The notes under the pieces were generated by a model. The model searched no databases and had not been told where the DNA came from. It worked only from the letters and a program-made list of their open reading frames with translations. From the NCBI GenBank assembly GCA_902537555.1, contig CACBBR010000002.1, positions 46,097 to 110,096 of the forward strand: 64,000 nt of DNA. Direction: 5' to 3'. This document shows, in pieces, positions 1 to 8,820 of the stretch (positions within the stretch are counted from its first letter, which is position 1; every line of letters starts with the position of its first letter). This stretch comes from an uncultured Pelagibacteraceae bacterium. GTDB taxonomy: Bacteria > Pseudomonadota > Alphaproteobacteria > Pelagibacterales > Pelagibacteraceae. Both the position numbers and the translations under genes were made by a program.

Positions 1-1073
1 AAAATTAAAGCCTTATTTTTTTTTATTATGATTTCAGCACCTAATCTTCTTAATTCAGCAACATGCATGAATCTATTTTCAAAAATACTCTCCGTAATTG
101 AGCTTTTTCCTTTTGCCTTGCATAAAAGAACCATGAATTGTGCTTGCAAATCTGTTGGAAAATTTGGGTACTCTTTTGTGACCAAATTGGTGATATTTTT
201 TATTTTTTTCGGACCTAGTATATGGATTTGATTTTTACTTGTTTTAATTTTAGCGCCAACCTTCTTCAGTAAAGATAGTTCTGCTTTTATAATTTTAGGA
301 TCAAAGTTATTAATCTTTAAATTACCACCTGTCAAACATGCTGCAACACAAAAAGTTCCGGTTTCTATCCTATCTGACATAACTGAGTAAATAGTACTTT
401 TTAAAATTTTTACTCCCTCAATCCTCACAGTCCTCTTACCAATAAATTTTATTTTAGCACCACCAGACTTTAAAAAATTTATTAAATCAATTATTTCTGG
501 TTCAATTGCACAATTTCTAAGTATTGTAATTCCATTCGCTAGGCATGCTGCTATAATTGTATTTTCAGTTGCCCCAACACTGATTTTTGAAAATCTAATT
601 TTTGCGCCTTTTAGTTTTCCTTTAGAATTTGCATGTATGTAACCTTTTTTGATTTCATACTTCATTCCAAGTTTTTTAAGTGCATTTAAATGATAATTTA
701 TAGGTCTGGCTCCAATTAAGCAGCCTCCAGGCAAAGAGGTAATAGATTTTTGATACTTAGCAACCAGGGCACCTAAAACTAAAATTCCAGCCCTCATTGT
801 TCTAACAAGAGAATATGAGGCAAAAAATTTATGTTTTTTTTTCTTTGTTATTTTAACAGTTTTTTTATCTTTACTAAATTTTATGATTGACCCAAGGGAT
901 TTTAAAAGATTAATCATTGTATCTATATCTTTAACTCTTGGTAAATTTTTAATTACAACTTCTTTTTCAAATAAAATCGTTGATGCTAATATTGGTAAAG
1001 CAGCATTTTTAGAACCTGAAATTGCAATCTCTCCCTTTAATTTACTAGGGCCTTTAACAATAAATTTGTCCAT
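1..1073 (-). CDS. murA: UDP-N-acetylglucosamine 1-carboxyvinyltransferase, 3' end outside window
   Basis: First committed step of peptidoglycan synthesis: transfers enolpyruvate from PEP to UDP-GlcNAc in the cytoplasm. The minus-strand frame is open from ATG at 1073 to the window edge (about 357 of the usual ~420 residues), so the C-terminus is cut by the window and is not a pseudogene. Visible marks are the N-terminal SGSKNAALP with the substrate-binding Lys at residue 22, and GGCLIGARP, which holds the Cys that attacks PEP (Cys115 in E. coli). It starts 2 nt after the dcd stop, so it is last in a minus-strand operon of two small proteins, dcd and murA. Confidence 0.95.
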   Translation of the reverse strand, partial: MDKFIVKGPSKLKGEIAISGSKNAALPILASTILFEKEVVIKNLPRVKDIDTMINLLKSLGSIIKFSKDKKTVKITKKKKHKFFASYSLVRTMRAGILVLGALVAKYQKSITSLPGGCLIGARPINYHLNALKKLGMKYEIKKGYIHANSKGKLKGAKIRFSKISVGATENTIIAACLANGITILRNCAIEPEIIDLINFLKSGGAKIKFIGKRTVRIEGVKILKSTIYSVMSDRIETGTFCVAACLTGGNLKINNFDPKIIKAELSLLKKVGAKIKTSKNQIHILGPKKIKNITNLVTKEYPNFPTDLQAQFMVLLCKAKGKSSITESIFENRFMHVAELRRLGAEIIIKKNKALI

Positions 1074-1075
1074 TA

Positions 1076-1630
1076 TTATATTTTTGGAAGTGTAACTCCC
1101 TTTTGGCCCTGATATTTGCCATTTCTATCTGCATATGAAACTGATGGATCTTCATTTCCTTTGATAAACACAAATTGTGCAACACCCTCATTAGCATAAA
1201 TTTTTGCTGGTAATGGGGTTGTGTTTGAAAATTCTAAAGTTACATGACCCTCCCATCCTGGCTCAAGAGGCGTAACATTAACTATTATTCCACATCTTGC
1301 ATAGGTAGATTTTCCTAAACAAATTACCAAAACATTTTTTGGAATTTTGAAATACTCTACTGTTCTTGCTAACACGAAAGAATTAGGTGGTATTATACAT
1401 TCTGATGAGTTTTTAGTAATAAAATTAGAAGATTTAAAATTTTTTGGATCTACAATTTCAGAATTGACATTAGTGAAAATTTTAAATTCGTCAGAGACCC
1501 TTGCATCGTAACCATACGATGACACACCAAATGATATTTTATCACCTCTAACTTGTTTATCTTCAAATGGAGAAATCATATCATTATCTCTGGCCATTTG
1601 AATAATCCACTTATCAGATTGAACTGACAT
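1076..1630 (-). CDS. dcd: dCTP deaminase
   Basis: Deaminates dCTP to dUTP, feeding dTTP synthesis. The 184 residues are close to the ~190 of proteobacterial Dcd. The family signature is intact: GKSTYARCG at about 106-114 (nucleotide-binding Ser/Arg), then [13 protein letters not shown] at about 124-136, with Glu133 as the catalytic glutamate (Glu138 in E. coli). The ATG at 1630 shares its A with the stop of the upstream 34-codon gene (TAATG), so translation is probably coupled. murA follows after 2 nt. Confidence 0.96.
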   Translation of the reverse strand: MSVQSDKWIIQMARDNDMISPFEDKQVRGDKISFGVSSYGYDARVSDEFKIFTNVNSEIVDPKNFKSSNFITKNSSECIIPPNSFVLARTVEYFKIPKNVLVICLGKSTYARCGIIVNVTPLEPGWEGHVTLEFSNTTPLPAKIYANEGVAQFVFIKGNEDPSVSYADRNGKYQGQKGVTLPKI

Positions 1631-1734
1631 TATTTATTTTTTTTCTTTGTTTTTTTTTGGAATTCTTTTCTCTTTCTTAAATTTTTTCTTAAAGCAAGTT
1701 CAAGTTTACTTAAATTATTTTTCTTTGAAGTCAT
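1630..1734 (-). CDS. 34-aa basic protein upstream of dcd, unknown function
   Basis: A short frame from ATG at 1734 to TAA at 1632-1630, [20 protein letters not shown] followed by a Lys/Arg-rich tail ending KKKNK. It fills the space between the upstream 65-aa gene (3 nt away) and dcd exactly, and its stop overlaps the dcd ATG as TAATG. That spacing is the main argument that it is translated. It has no membrane segment, is strongly basic and could bind nucleic acid. I do not recognise a family with certainty. Confidence 0.6.
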   Translation of the reverse strand: MTSKKNNLSKLELALRKNLRKRKEFQKKTKKKNK

Positions 1735-1737
1735 AAT

Positions 1738-1935
1738 TTATTTTTTGTCAGGATTTGTAAGATGATCTAGAGTGATAACTTGATCAATAGGAATTGTTTT
1801 ATCTTCTTCTATTTTTACTGGTCCAGTTTTGATTTGCTTCTTAGCTCTTTTTTCCGCAAGTTTTTTTTCTCTTTTTGCTTTTTTTTCCATGAGCTTTGCG
1901 TTTTTATTAGCTCCATATGTGTAGTGAATTCCCAT
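1738..1935 (-). CDS. 65-aa highly charged protein, unknown function
   Basis: First gene of the minus-strand run leading to dcd and murA. It starts MGIHYTYGANKNAK, continues with an alternating Lys/Glu/Ala stretch (about residues 15-35) that would form a charged helix, and ends in a more acidic tail (VKIEEDK, IDQVITLDHLTNPDKK). There is no signal peptide or membrane helix. The small size and charge pattern suggest an RNA- or ribosome-associated protein, but no function can be assigned. It ends 3 nt before the next small gene. Confidence 0.6.
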   Translation of the reverse strand: MGIHYTYGANKNAKLMEKKAKREKKLAEKRAKKQIKTGPVKIEEDKTIPIDQVITLDHLTNPDKK

Positions 1936-2030
1936 AACATTTTCCTTAGCTAGATATAACTTATTTTAAAAAAAAATTAAGGCAATAATTTGAAAAAATT
2001 AAATTTATACACTAATTTCAGTTAAATATT

Positions 2031-2104
2031 GCCCTTATAGTTAAATGGCATAACACATCCATGGTAAGGATGAGTTTCCAGTTCAATTCTGGGTGAGGGC
2101 ACCA
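2031..2104 (+). tRNA. tRNA-Thr (anticodon GGT)
   Basis: A 74-nt cloverleaf with encoded CCA. Acceptor GCCCTTA/TGAGGGC; D stem GTTA/TAAC; anticodon stem CATCC/GGATG around loop ATGGTAA, giving anticodon GGT; T stem TCCAG/CTGGG around TTCAATT. The T loop departs from the usual TTCGAAT at its fourth base (A for G). It decodes ACC/ACU threonine codons. It stands alone on the plus strand between two minus-strand units. Confidence 0.93.
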
Positions 2105-2107
2105 GTT

Positions 2108-2827
2108 TTATTTTGTATAAAATTTTTTTTTAAATATAAATCCAATTGAAACTAAAATTATAATACCAAGAATTGGCAAATAAATATCTGGAGTAAAAAT
2201 TAGTTCAAGAATAGTTGGAACCTCAGCATTTTCTTCTAAAATCTTACTCAAACCAGCTCCAAGAGATGCTCCAACAAATAATTGTGGAGTCATTCCAATA
2301 AGTGATCCTAAAAAAAAGTTTCTAACTTTAACATTAAAAATTGTTGGTAAAATATTTGAAATAAAAAAAGGAATACCGCCAATAAATCTATAAATTAGAA
2401 AAAAAATAAATTCATTCTTTTTAAATTTTTCAGTCAAATTACTAAAACGTGATGAAAATTTCTTCTCAACTAAATCTTTAAAAAAGTAATTAGCAAATAC
2501 ATATAAAAGTGTTGCACCTATTGATAATCCAAATACTATAAGCAAAGTTCCTAACCACTTTCCAAAAATAAAACCACCGACTAAAAATACAGGTGAACCA
2601 AAACCTAACAAAAGAACCCATACTATAGTACCTAATAAAAAAATAATACTTGATATAAAAATATTACCATTTTTAATTTCTTCCAAAGCATTTCTATTTT
2701 CTCTTATTAGTTCATAACTAGAAAAATCCTGAAATGAAAATTTATTAAAAAAAAACAATAAAAAAACAAATACTATCAAAATGTAAGCAGAGCCTAAAAA
2801 TACTTTAATTTTTTTTTCTCTATTCAT
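2108..2827 (-). CDS. TVP38/TMEM64 (VTT-domain) family membrane protein
   Basis: Integral inner-membrane protein of the VTT (DedA-like) superfamily, 239 residues. Hydrophobic segments lie at about 8-28, 55-77 and 80-105, then a cluster at about 135-230. Typical signatures are GFGSPVFLVGGFIFGKWLG, a core containing YRFIGGIPFFISN, and GSLIGMTPQLFVGASLG. In eukaryotes related proteins are lipid scramblases; in bacteria the role is unsettled (membrane lipid or ion homeostasis), so I give only the family. It is transcribed divergently from rpmH across an 83-nt gap. A second VTT-type protein lies at 58513. Confidence 0.85.
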   Translation of the reverse strand: MNREKKIKVFLGSAYILIVFVFLLFFFNKFSFQDFSSYELIRENRNALEEIKNGNIFISSIIFLLGTIVWVLLLGFGSPVFLVGGFIFGKWLGTLLIVFGLSIGATLLYVFANYFFKDLVEKKFSSRFSNLTEKFKKNEFIFFLIYRFIGGIPFFISNILPTIFNVKVRNFFLGSLIGMTPQLFVGASLGAGLSKILEENAEVPTILELIFTPDIYLPILGIIILVSIGFIFKKKFYTK

Positions 2828-2910
2828 TGATTTTTTAACTTATTAAAAATCACTGTACTTATATACATATATTTGTATAACTACCGAAATTTAACATTAA
2901 TTTAACAACA
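2828..2910. promoter_or_regulatory. Divergent promoter region between TVP38-type gene and rpmH
   Basis: An 83-nt A/T-rich spacer between two divergent starts must carry both promoters. TATAAC at 2876-2881 is a plausible -10 for rpmH, predicting a start of transcription about 20 nt before the rpmH ATG. No good -35 match is visible. It overlaps a weak inverted repeat (TATAC at about 2862, GTATA at 2875-2879). Purely motif-based. Confidence 0.35.
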
Positions 2911-3048
2911 ATGAAACGTACATATCAACCAAGTAATAGAAAAAGAAAAAAAGCTGTTGGCTTTAGAGCTAAAAGAAAAACCAAGGGTGGAAGAAAAGTA
3001 TTAAAAAGAAGAAGGGCTAAAGGAAGAAAAAAATTAACAAACGCTTAA
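2911..3048 (+). CDS. rpmH: 50S ribosomal protein L34
   Basis: A 45-residue, extremely basic protein beginning [20 protein letters not shown], the near-invariant L34 start, and ending in KKLTNA. It binds 23S rRNA in the large subunit. The stop overlaps the rnpA start by one base (TAATG at 3046-3050), so this is the classical rpmH-rnpA pair. It opens a long co-directional run through yidD, yidC, argB and the dap genes. Confidence 0.97.
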   Translation: MKRTYQPSNRKRKKAVGFRAKRKTKGGRKVLKRRRAKGRKKLTNA

Positions 3049-3389
3049 TGAAAAAAAAGATTGTTAGCCTTACTAAAAATGAGGACTTTAAGTCAATTCT
3101 TGGTGGAAAAAAAATTTCTAATAAGTATTTAACAATTTTCTTTAAAAAACTTTCAGATAAAAATACAAGCAGATTAAATATAAGCTTTGTAGCCAAAAAA
3201 AAATTAGGAAATGCTGTTATTAGAAATAGAATTAAAAGAAGATTAAGAAATATAATGAATGATGCTTTAAAAACAATTAATATTAATCTAAATTATTGCT
3301 ATTTATTAATTGCAAGAATATCTGTTAACAATGATCCTTATGAGAAAATAAAAATTGTAACACTTGAGGATTTTAAAAAGATTAAATGA
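3048..3389 (+). CDS. rnpA: Ribonuclease P protein component
   Basis: Protein subunit of RNase P, which matures tRNA 5' ends with the M1 RNA. 113 residues, the normal size. The signature NAVIRNRIKRRLR (about 55-67), the 'RNR' helix that contacts RNase P RNA, is intact. It starts on the A of the rpmH stop and overlaps yidD by 4 nt (ATGA), so all three are probably one transcript. Confidence 0.96.
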   Translation: MKKKIVSLTKNEDFKSILGGKKISNKYLTIFFKKLSDKNTSRLNISFVAKKKLGNAVIRNRIKRRLRNIMNDALKTININLNYCYLLIARISVNNDPYEKIKIVTLEDFKKIK

Positions 3390-3628
3390 ATAAACTTATA
3401 AAATATTTAATGATCAAAATTATCAAATTATATCAAATGGCAATATCCCCATTTTTAGGAAACAACTGTAGATATCTTCCGACATGTTCAGATTATTTTA
3501 TAGAAAGTCTAAAAGAGTATGGAATTTTTAAAGGAAGTATTAAAGGACTCAAAAGAATTCTAAGTTGTCACCCTGTAAAATTTTTAGGTGGTGGCGAAGG
3601 ATTTGATCCTATCAAAAAGAAAAAATAA
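3386..3628 (+). CDS. yidD: Membrane protein insertion efficiency factor YidD
   Basis: Small membrane-associated helper of YidC-dependent insertion, 80 residues. An amphipathic N-terminal helix (1-22) precedes the diagnostic core ISPFLGNNCRYLPTCSDY and the tail CHP...GGGEGFDPI. The three conserved cysteines are at about 28, 34 and 61. It overlaps rnpA by 4 nt and ends 3 nt before yidC, the standard proteobacterial order. Confidence 0.95.
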   Translation: MNKLIKYLMIKIIKLYQMAISPFLGNNCRYLPTCSDYFIESLKEYGIFKGSIKGLKRILSCHPVKFLGGGEGFDPIKKKK

Positions 3629-3631
3629 CTT

Positions 3632-5314
3632 ATGGATACAAAAAATGTAATTGCAGCAATATCTTTAAGTGCAGCTGTCATAATACTTTACAGTTTATTT
3701 TTTGCTCCTCCAGTCGTGGATCAAAAAAATATCTCAAATGATAAAAACACTTCAAGTCAAAATTCTTCATCAGATGCACCTTCATTAGCTCAAGATGAGA
3801 AAATAATGAAGATTTCAAGAGATGAAGCTTTGGATGAGAATGAAAGAATTTTATTCGAAAATGATAAAATTAAAGGTTCAATTTCATTGCTCGGTTCATC
3901 TATAGACGACTTAACTTTTAAGAATTACACGAACACTCTAAATGGAGATGATAATGTTGTCTTGTTAAATCCTAAACAATCTGAAAATGGATACTATGTT
4001 GAAACTGGTTGGGCGACAACTAATAAAAATATTGACCTACCAAATTCAAAAACATTGTGGGAGATTGAAGGAAATAAGAAACTTACACCAAATTCGTCTG
4101 TAAAATTAAGTTGGAAGAATAATCAGAATATCAAATTTACAAAAGAAATTAGTATTGATAATCAATATCTTTTTGACATTAAGCAAACTATAGAAAATAA
4201 TTCTGATAAAACTTATAATTTCTATCCTTACGGTCAAATCATAAGAAACATTGCACCAGAAGTAACAAATTTTTATATTTTGCATGAGGGACTAATTGGT
4301 GTCTTTGACGATCAATTAGTTGAAGAGGATTATGATGATATAGAGGAAAAAAAATACTCTATAAATGCGGATACTGGATGGCTGGGCATCACTGATAAAT
4401 ATTGGATTGCTAGTCTTATTCCAGAAAATGGGAAAAGTTTCAGGTCTGATTTTGATTATAAAAATAAATTTAGAGCAAATTTTATAGAGACAGATGCAAC
4501 TGAAATTGGTGTTAATGAAACAAAATCTAATTCTATCAGAGCAATAGTAGCGGCAAAAGAAGTAAATGTTATTGATGGCTATGCTGAAACTGAAAATATT
4601 AGCAAGTTTGATTTGGCTATAGATTGGGGATGGTTCTACTTTATCGTTAAACCTTTATTTTTTGCAATTCAATATTTCTTTAATCTTGCTGGAAACTTTG
4701 GAATAGCAATTATTATGATTACTGCTTGTATTAGATTAGTATTTTTTCCACTTGCTAATTACTCATTTAAATCAATGGCTAAAATGAAAGTTCTCCAACC
4801 AGAAATGACAAGGCTCAAAGAGTTACATAAAGAAGACAAAATGAAACTTCAGCAAGAAATGATGGCACTTTACAAAAGAGAGAAAGTTAATCCAATCAGT
4901 GGTTGCCTTCCAATTTTCATACAAATTCCATTTTTCTTTGCCATCTATAAGGTTTTATTTGTAACTATTGAAATGAGACATCAGCCATTTTTTGGTTGGA
5001 TAAAAGATTTAAGTGAAAGGGATCCTACTTCTATATTTAATTTGTTTGGTTTAATTCCATGGGACCCACCTTCTTTTTTACTTATTGGTGTTTGGCCGTG
5101 TTTAATGGGTGTTTCAATGTGGATGCAACAAAAACTAAATCCAACACCGCCTGATCCTGTTCAAGCAAAAATATTTATGTTTTTCCCTTTATTTTTAACA
5201 GTTATATTAGCTCCTTTCCCAGCTGGACTAGTCATTTACTGGACTATAAATAATATATTAACAATGGCTCAACAGTACATCATCATTAAGAGAACGACTG
5301 TCAAAACCGTTTAA
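3632..5314 (+). CDS. yidC: Membrane protein insertase YidC
   Basis: Inserts and folds inner-membrane proteins, alone or with SecYEG. At 560 residues it is the long Gram-negative type: an N-terminal membrane anchor (about 6-26), a Ser/Asn/Asp-rich linker, a large periplasmic beta domain (about 60-325), then the conserved insertase core with several membrane segments (about 335-550). The core carries TACIRLVFFPL, whose Arg (residue 368) is the conserved charge in the hydrophilic groove, and the cytoplasmic helical hairpin just after it. argB begins 3 nt downstream. Confidence 0.96.
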   Translation: MDTKNVIAAISLSAAVIILYSLFFAPPVVDQKNISNDKNTSSQNSSSDAPSLAQDEKIMKISRDEALDENERILFENDKIKGSISLLGSSIDDLTFKNYTNTLNGDDNVVLLNPKQSENGYYVETGWATTNKNIDLPNSKTLWEIEGNKKLTPNSSVKLSWKNNQNIKFTKEISIDNQYLFDIKQTIENNSDKTYNFYPYGQIIRNIAPEVTNFYILHEGLIGVFDDQLVEEDYDDIEEKKYSINADTGWLGITDKYWIASLIPENGKSFRSDFDYKNKFRANFIETDATEIGVNETKSNSIRAIVAAKEVNVIDGYAETENISKFDLAIDWGWFYFIVKPLFFAIQYFFNLAGNFGIAIIMITACIRLVFFPLANYSFKSMAKMKVLQPEMTRLKELHKEDKMKLQQEMMALYKREKVNPISGCLPIFIQIPFFFAIYKVLFVTIEMRHQPFFGWIKDLSERDPTSIFNLFGLIPWDPPSFLLIGVWPCLMGVSMWMQQKLNPTPPDPVQAKIFMFFPLFLTVILAPFPAGLVIYWTINNILTMAQQYIIIKRTTVKTV

Positions 5315-5317
5315 AAA

Positions 5318-6166
5318 ATGGAAATAGAGAAAATTGTACCTAGAGACGGTCCTACAATCGATGAATTTAAAAAATACATAGATAAATATAAAGATCAGTT
5401 AATTGTAATTAAATATGGGGGGAATGTTTTTATTGATAGAAACATCTTTAATAATTTTATTTCAGATATTAGTATTTTAAATAAATTAGGACTTTCTATA
5501 ATTATAGTTCATGGAGGTGGACCAAGAATTAAAAAAGAATTAGATAAATCAAATATTCAATCAAAATTTATAAGAGGATTAAGAGTTACAGACGAAAAAA
5601 TTATTAATATAGTTGAAAATGTCCTTATCGACTTTAATGAGGATATTGTAAATTCTTTAGTCGAAAAAGGTGCAAATGCAGTTTCTCTAAATACAAAGAA
5701 AAACAATCCTATAGAAGTTATTCCAGAAGCAGAGGAACTAGGGTTTGTTGGTATTCCAAATAAAATAAATGTAGACATAATAAAAGATATAATAAAAATA
5801 AATGCGGTACCAATTATATCTCCATTAGGTCTGGGAAAAAATAATCAAACATATAATATTAATGGAGATACAGCTGCAGGAGCTATAGCTAAATCTTTAA
5901 AATGTAGAAGATTATTATTAATGACTAATGTGGAAGGAGTTTTAAATAAAGAAAAAAAGCTTATCGAAGAGATAAGCTCTTCTGAAATTTTAGAAATGAT
6001 AAATAATGAAATAATCACAGAAGGGATGATACCCAAAATAAATACATGCCTTGATGCAGTAATGAACGGGGTTACAGGAGTAGGAATCATAGATGGAAGA
6101 AAAAAACATTCAATTTTGTTCGAATTATTTTCAGATAAAGGTGCAGGAACATTAATAAGAAGATGA
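5318..6166 (+). CDS. argB: Acetylglutamate kinase
   Basis: Second step of arginine synthesis: phosphorylates N-acetyl-L-glutamate using ATP. 282 residues of the amino-acid kinase fold. Visible motifs: IKYGGN (Lys32), HGGGP at 65-69, RGLRVTD at 86-92, and NINGDTAAGAIA with a following TNVEGV nucleotide-site segment. About 28 residues precede the first strand; N-terminal extensions of this kind occur in arginine-sensitive members, so feedback control is possible but not shown. It follows yidC by 3 nt and overlaps the HAD gene by 4 nt. Confidence 0.95.
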   Translation: MEIEKIVPRDGPTIDEFKKYIDKYKDQLIVIKYGGNVFIDRNIFNNFISDISILNKLGLSIIIVHGGGPRIKKELDKSNIQSKFIRGLRVTDEKIINIVENVLIDFNEDIVNSLVEKGANAVSLNTKKNNPIEVIPEAEELGFVGIPNKINVDIIKDIIKINAVPIISPLGLGKNNQTYNINGDTAAGAIAKSLKCRRLLLMTNVEGVLNKEKKLIEEISSSEILEMINNEIITEGMIPKINTCLDAVMNGVTGVGIIDGRKKHSILFELFSDKGAGTLIRR

Positions 6167-6822
6167 AGCATATAAAAAATATCTTATTTGATTGTGATGG
6201 TGTTCTTTATCAAGATCTAGAGGCAGTATTTGGTCAAGTTAGCAAAAGAATGACGCAGTATATTTCAAAAAAATTAAAGATTGATTTAAAAGAAGCAAAA
6301 GAGCTACAAACCAATTATTTTCACAAATACAACACAAGTCTGAACGGATTAATGATACACCATGATATTCCCCCAACAGAATTTTTACAATTTGTTCATG
6401 ATATTGATCTATCTTTCATGGAGAAAGACATTGTTTTAAGAGAAGAAATAAAAAAATTAAATCTAAGAAAATTTGTTTTTACTAATGGAAGCAAGGAACA
6501 TGTTAAAAATATTACTACACACTTAGGTATAGATGACTTATTTGATGATGTATTTGATATTGTTGATGCTGATTATCATCCAAAACCAGCCGCAAAAGCA
6601 TTCGATTTAATGATAAAAAAATTTGATATTAATCCAAAAGAGACGATTTATATTGAAGATATTGCAAAAAATTTATCAATTGGAAAAGAAAGAGGAGCTA
6701 CAACAGTTTGGCTAATCAATAACGAGTATTGGGGAAAAAAGGAATCTAACAAAGAATATATTGACTACAAAATAGAAAATCTCTCTTTATTTTTAAAAGA
6801 AATAAGGTTATTAAAAAACTAG
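6163..6822 (+). CDS. HAD-family hydrolase, pyrimidine 5'-nucleotidase-like
   Basis: 219-residue haloacid-dehalogenase-superfamily phosphatase. Motif I is DCDGV with Asp10 (nucleophile) and Asp12; motif II is VFTNGSKEH; motif III is the Lys in [10 protein letters not shown]; motif IV is IYIEDIAKN. The spacing and the phrase FDCDGVLYQ resemble the SDT1/PHM8-like pyrimidine 5'-nucleotidases found in alphaproteobacteria, so nucleotide salvage is the likely role. Substrates of HAD enzymes are poorly predictable from sequence. It overlaps argB by 4 nt and precedes dapD by 7 nt. Confidence 0.82.
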   Translation: MKHIKNILFDCDGVLYQDLEAVFGQVSKRMTQYISKKLKIDLKEAKELQTNYFHKYNTSLNGLMIHHDIPPTEFLQFVHDIDLSFMEKDIVLREEIKKLNLRKFVFTNGSKEHVKNITTHLGIDDLFDDVFDIVDADYHPKPAAKAFDLMIKKFDINPKETIYIEDIAKNLSIGKERGATTVWLINNEYWGKKESNKEYIDYKIENLSLFLKEIRLLKN

Positions 6823-6829
6823 TAAAATT

Positions 6830-7657
6830 ATGAGTATAGAAAATATTATAAATGATGCTTGGGAAAATAGAGATCAAGTAAACCCGTCATCTGAACAGTC
6901 TCTTAAAGATACAATAAATCAAGTTATCAATGATTTAGATAGTGGTAGATCGAGAGTGGCTGAAAAAATAAATGGTGAGTGGGTAACTCATCAACATTTA
7001 AAAAAAGCAATCATGTTGAGTTTCAGATTGTATCCCATGGAAAATTTGAATGGTCCTTACAGTAGTTGGTATGATAAATCGCATTTACTTAAAGGTAAAA
7101 CAGCAGGATGGACAAAAGAAGATCATGAAAAAGCTGGTTTTAGAATGGTACCTAACTCTCCAGTAAGGAAAGGAAGTTTTGTAGGCAAAAATGCAGTTTT
7201 AATGCCATGCTACGTTAATATCGGCGCATATATTGATGAAGGTACAATGATTGATACATTTGCAAGAGCAGGAAGCTGCAGCCAAATAGGAAAAAATTGT
7301 CATATCTCTGCAGGATCAGGTGTGGGTGGTGTATTAGAACCTGCACAAGCACTTCCGACAATTATAGAAGATAATGTTTTTTTGGGTGCAATGTCTGAAG
7401 TTGTAGAGGGTGTAATTGTAGGAGAAGGATCTGTTCTAAGTATGGGAATGTACATTGGACAATCTACAAAAATTGTTAATAGAAAAACTGGTGAAATTAC
7501 TTACGGAAAAATTCCTCCTTATTCAGTTGTGGTTCCGGGTTCACTTCCAGATAAAAATAATTCATCTGCGCCCTCTCTGTATTGTGCAGTAATAATCAAA
7601 CAAGTTGATGAGAAAACCAGATCAAAAACTTCTATTAACGATCTCTTGAGAGAATAA
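6830..7657 (+). CDS. dapD: Tetrahydrodipicolinate N-succinyltransferase
   Basis: Succinyl-CoA-dependent step of the succinylase route to meso-diaminopimelate and lysine. 275 residues, the usual length. A helical N-terminal domain (about 1-95) is followed by left-handed beta-helix hexapeptide repeats (about 100-230), with [25 protein letters not shown] and [15 protein letters not shown] visible. Forms trimers in the known family. Directly followed (5 nt) by dapE, the next dedicated enzyme but one of the pathway. Confidence 0.96.
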   Translation: MSIENIINDAWENRDQVNPSSEQSLKDTINQVINDLDSGRSRVAEKINGEWVTHQHLKKAIMLSFRLYPMENLNGPYSSWYDKSHLLKGKTAGWTKEDHEKAGFRMVPNSPVRKGSFVGKNAVLMPCYVNIGAYIDEGTMIDTFARAGSCSQIGKNCHISAGSGVGGVLEPAQALPTIIEDNVFLGAMSEVVEGVIVGEGSVLSMGMYIGQSTKIVNRKTGEITYGKIPPYSVVVPGSLPDKNNSSAPSLYCAVIIKQVDEKTRSKTSINDLLRE

Positions 7658-7662
7658 TTTAA

Positions 7663-8820
7663 ATGGCAATTATAAATGAATTACAATTAGCAAAAGAGCT
7701 AATTAGATTTCCAACTGTAACTCCTAGAGATGCAGGAGTTATGAAATTTCTGGAAAGTAAGCTAAAAAAACTTGGATTTAAAACTAAAATTCTTGAGTTT
7801 AAAGAAAAAGGAAGCGAACCAGTTAAAAACCTATATGCAAGATTGGGAAATAAAGGTCCTAATTTTTGTTATGCAGGACATCTAGATGTTGTCCCTGCTG
7901 GAAATTTAAATGATTGGACGGTAAACCCATTCAAACCATCAATTAAGAAAGGTCATTTAATTGGTAGAGGAGCAAATGATATGAAAAGCTCAATTGCTGC
8001 ATTTGTGTCTGCTGTTAGTATTTTTACTCAAAAAAATAAAGGGTTTAAGGGTTCTCTAAGTCTTTTGATTACTGGAGACGAGGAAGGTGTTGCTATTAAT
8101 GGAACTAAAAAAGTTGTTGATTACTTAAAAAAGAGAAAAGAAAAAATAGATTTTTGCTTAGTTGGAGAGCCAACAAATCCAAATAAATTAGGAGAAATGA
8201 TAAAAATTGGGCGAAGAGGTAGCATGACTAGTCGATTAACAATTACCGGTATACAAGGGCATGTAGCTTATCCTCATAGAGCAAATAACCCTTCTACAAC
8301 CATTGTAAAAATACTAAATGAACTTAAAAATATAAAATTTGATAAAGGTACAAAAGATTTTCAACCTACAAACCTGGAAATTACAAAGATTAATATACAC
8401 AATATAGCTGATAATGTTATTCCTGGCATTGCTTATGCTACATTTAATATAAGATTTAATAACAAGCATACTTCAAATTCAATCAAAAATAAGATCGAAA
8501 AGATTTTGAAAAAAGTCTGCAATAAAACTAAATCTAAGTATGAAATTGATTATAGTGTTTCAGGAGAGGCTTTTCTCACAAAGCCAAATCATACGACTTT
8601 TATGATACAAAAAATTATTAAAGAAATAACCAAAATAAAACCAAAACTGTCAACAACAGGTGGCACCTCAGATGCTAGATTTATAAGAAAAATTGCTCCG
8701 TGTTTAGAATTTGGCTTAGTTGGAAAAACAATGCATAAAGTTGATGAAGCAGTTTCATTGACCGATTTGAAAAAATTAAGTTTAATTTATTTAAATATTT
8801 TAAAATATTATTTTAAGTGA
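7663..8820 (+). CDS. dapE: Succinyl-diaminopimelate desuccinylase
   Basis: Zinc-dependent M20 peptidase-family enzyme releasing LL-diaminopimelate from N-succinyl-LL-DAP. 385 residues. Metal and catalytic residues are in place: GHLDVVP with His73 and Asp75, GRGANDMKSS with the bridging Asp106, GDEEG with the general-base and ligand glutamates (140-141), VGEPT, and a C-terminal GKTMHKVDE that supplies the last His. GGTSDARF is typical of DapE rather than other M20 members. Its TGA overlaps the GTG of the next gene. Confidence 0.95.
   Translation: MAIINELQLAKELIRFPTVTPRDAGVMKFLESKLKKLGFKTKILEFKEKGSEPVKNLYARLGNKGPNFCYAGHLDVVPAGNLNDWTVNPFKPSIKKGHLIGRGANDMKSSIAAFVSAVSIFTQKNKGFKGSLSLLITGDEEGVAINGTKKVVDYLKKRKEKIDFCLVGEPTNPNKLGEMIKIGRRGSMTSRLTITGIQGHVAYPHRANNPSTTIVKILNELKNIKFDKGTKDFQPTNLEITKINIHNIADNVIPGIAYATFNIRFNNKHTSNSIKNKIEKILKKVCNKTKSKYEIDYSVSGEAFLTKPNHTTFMIQKIIKEITKIKPKLSTTGGTSDARFIRKIAPCLEFGLVGKTMHKVDEAVSLTDLKKLSLIYLNILKYYFK

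Noticed and set aside
28..231. Plus-strand frame of 67 codons at the left edge, and another at 883-1095
   Set aside because: Both lie opposite murA, whose protein is clearly recognisable; they are shadows with no family features.
1..1073. murA as a truncated pseudogene
   Set aside because: The frame is open to the window boundary and motifs are intact; the missing end is outside the window.
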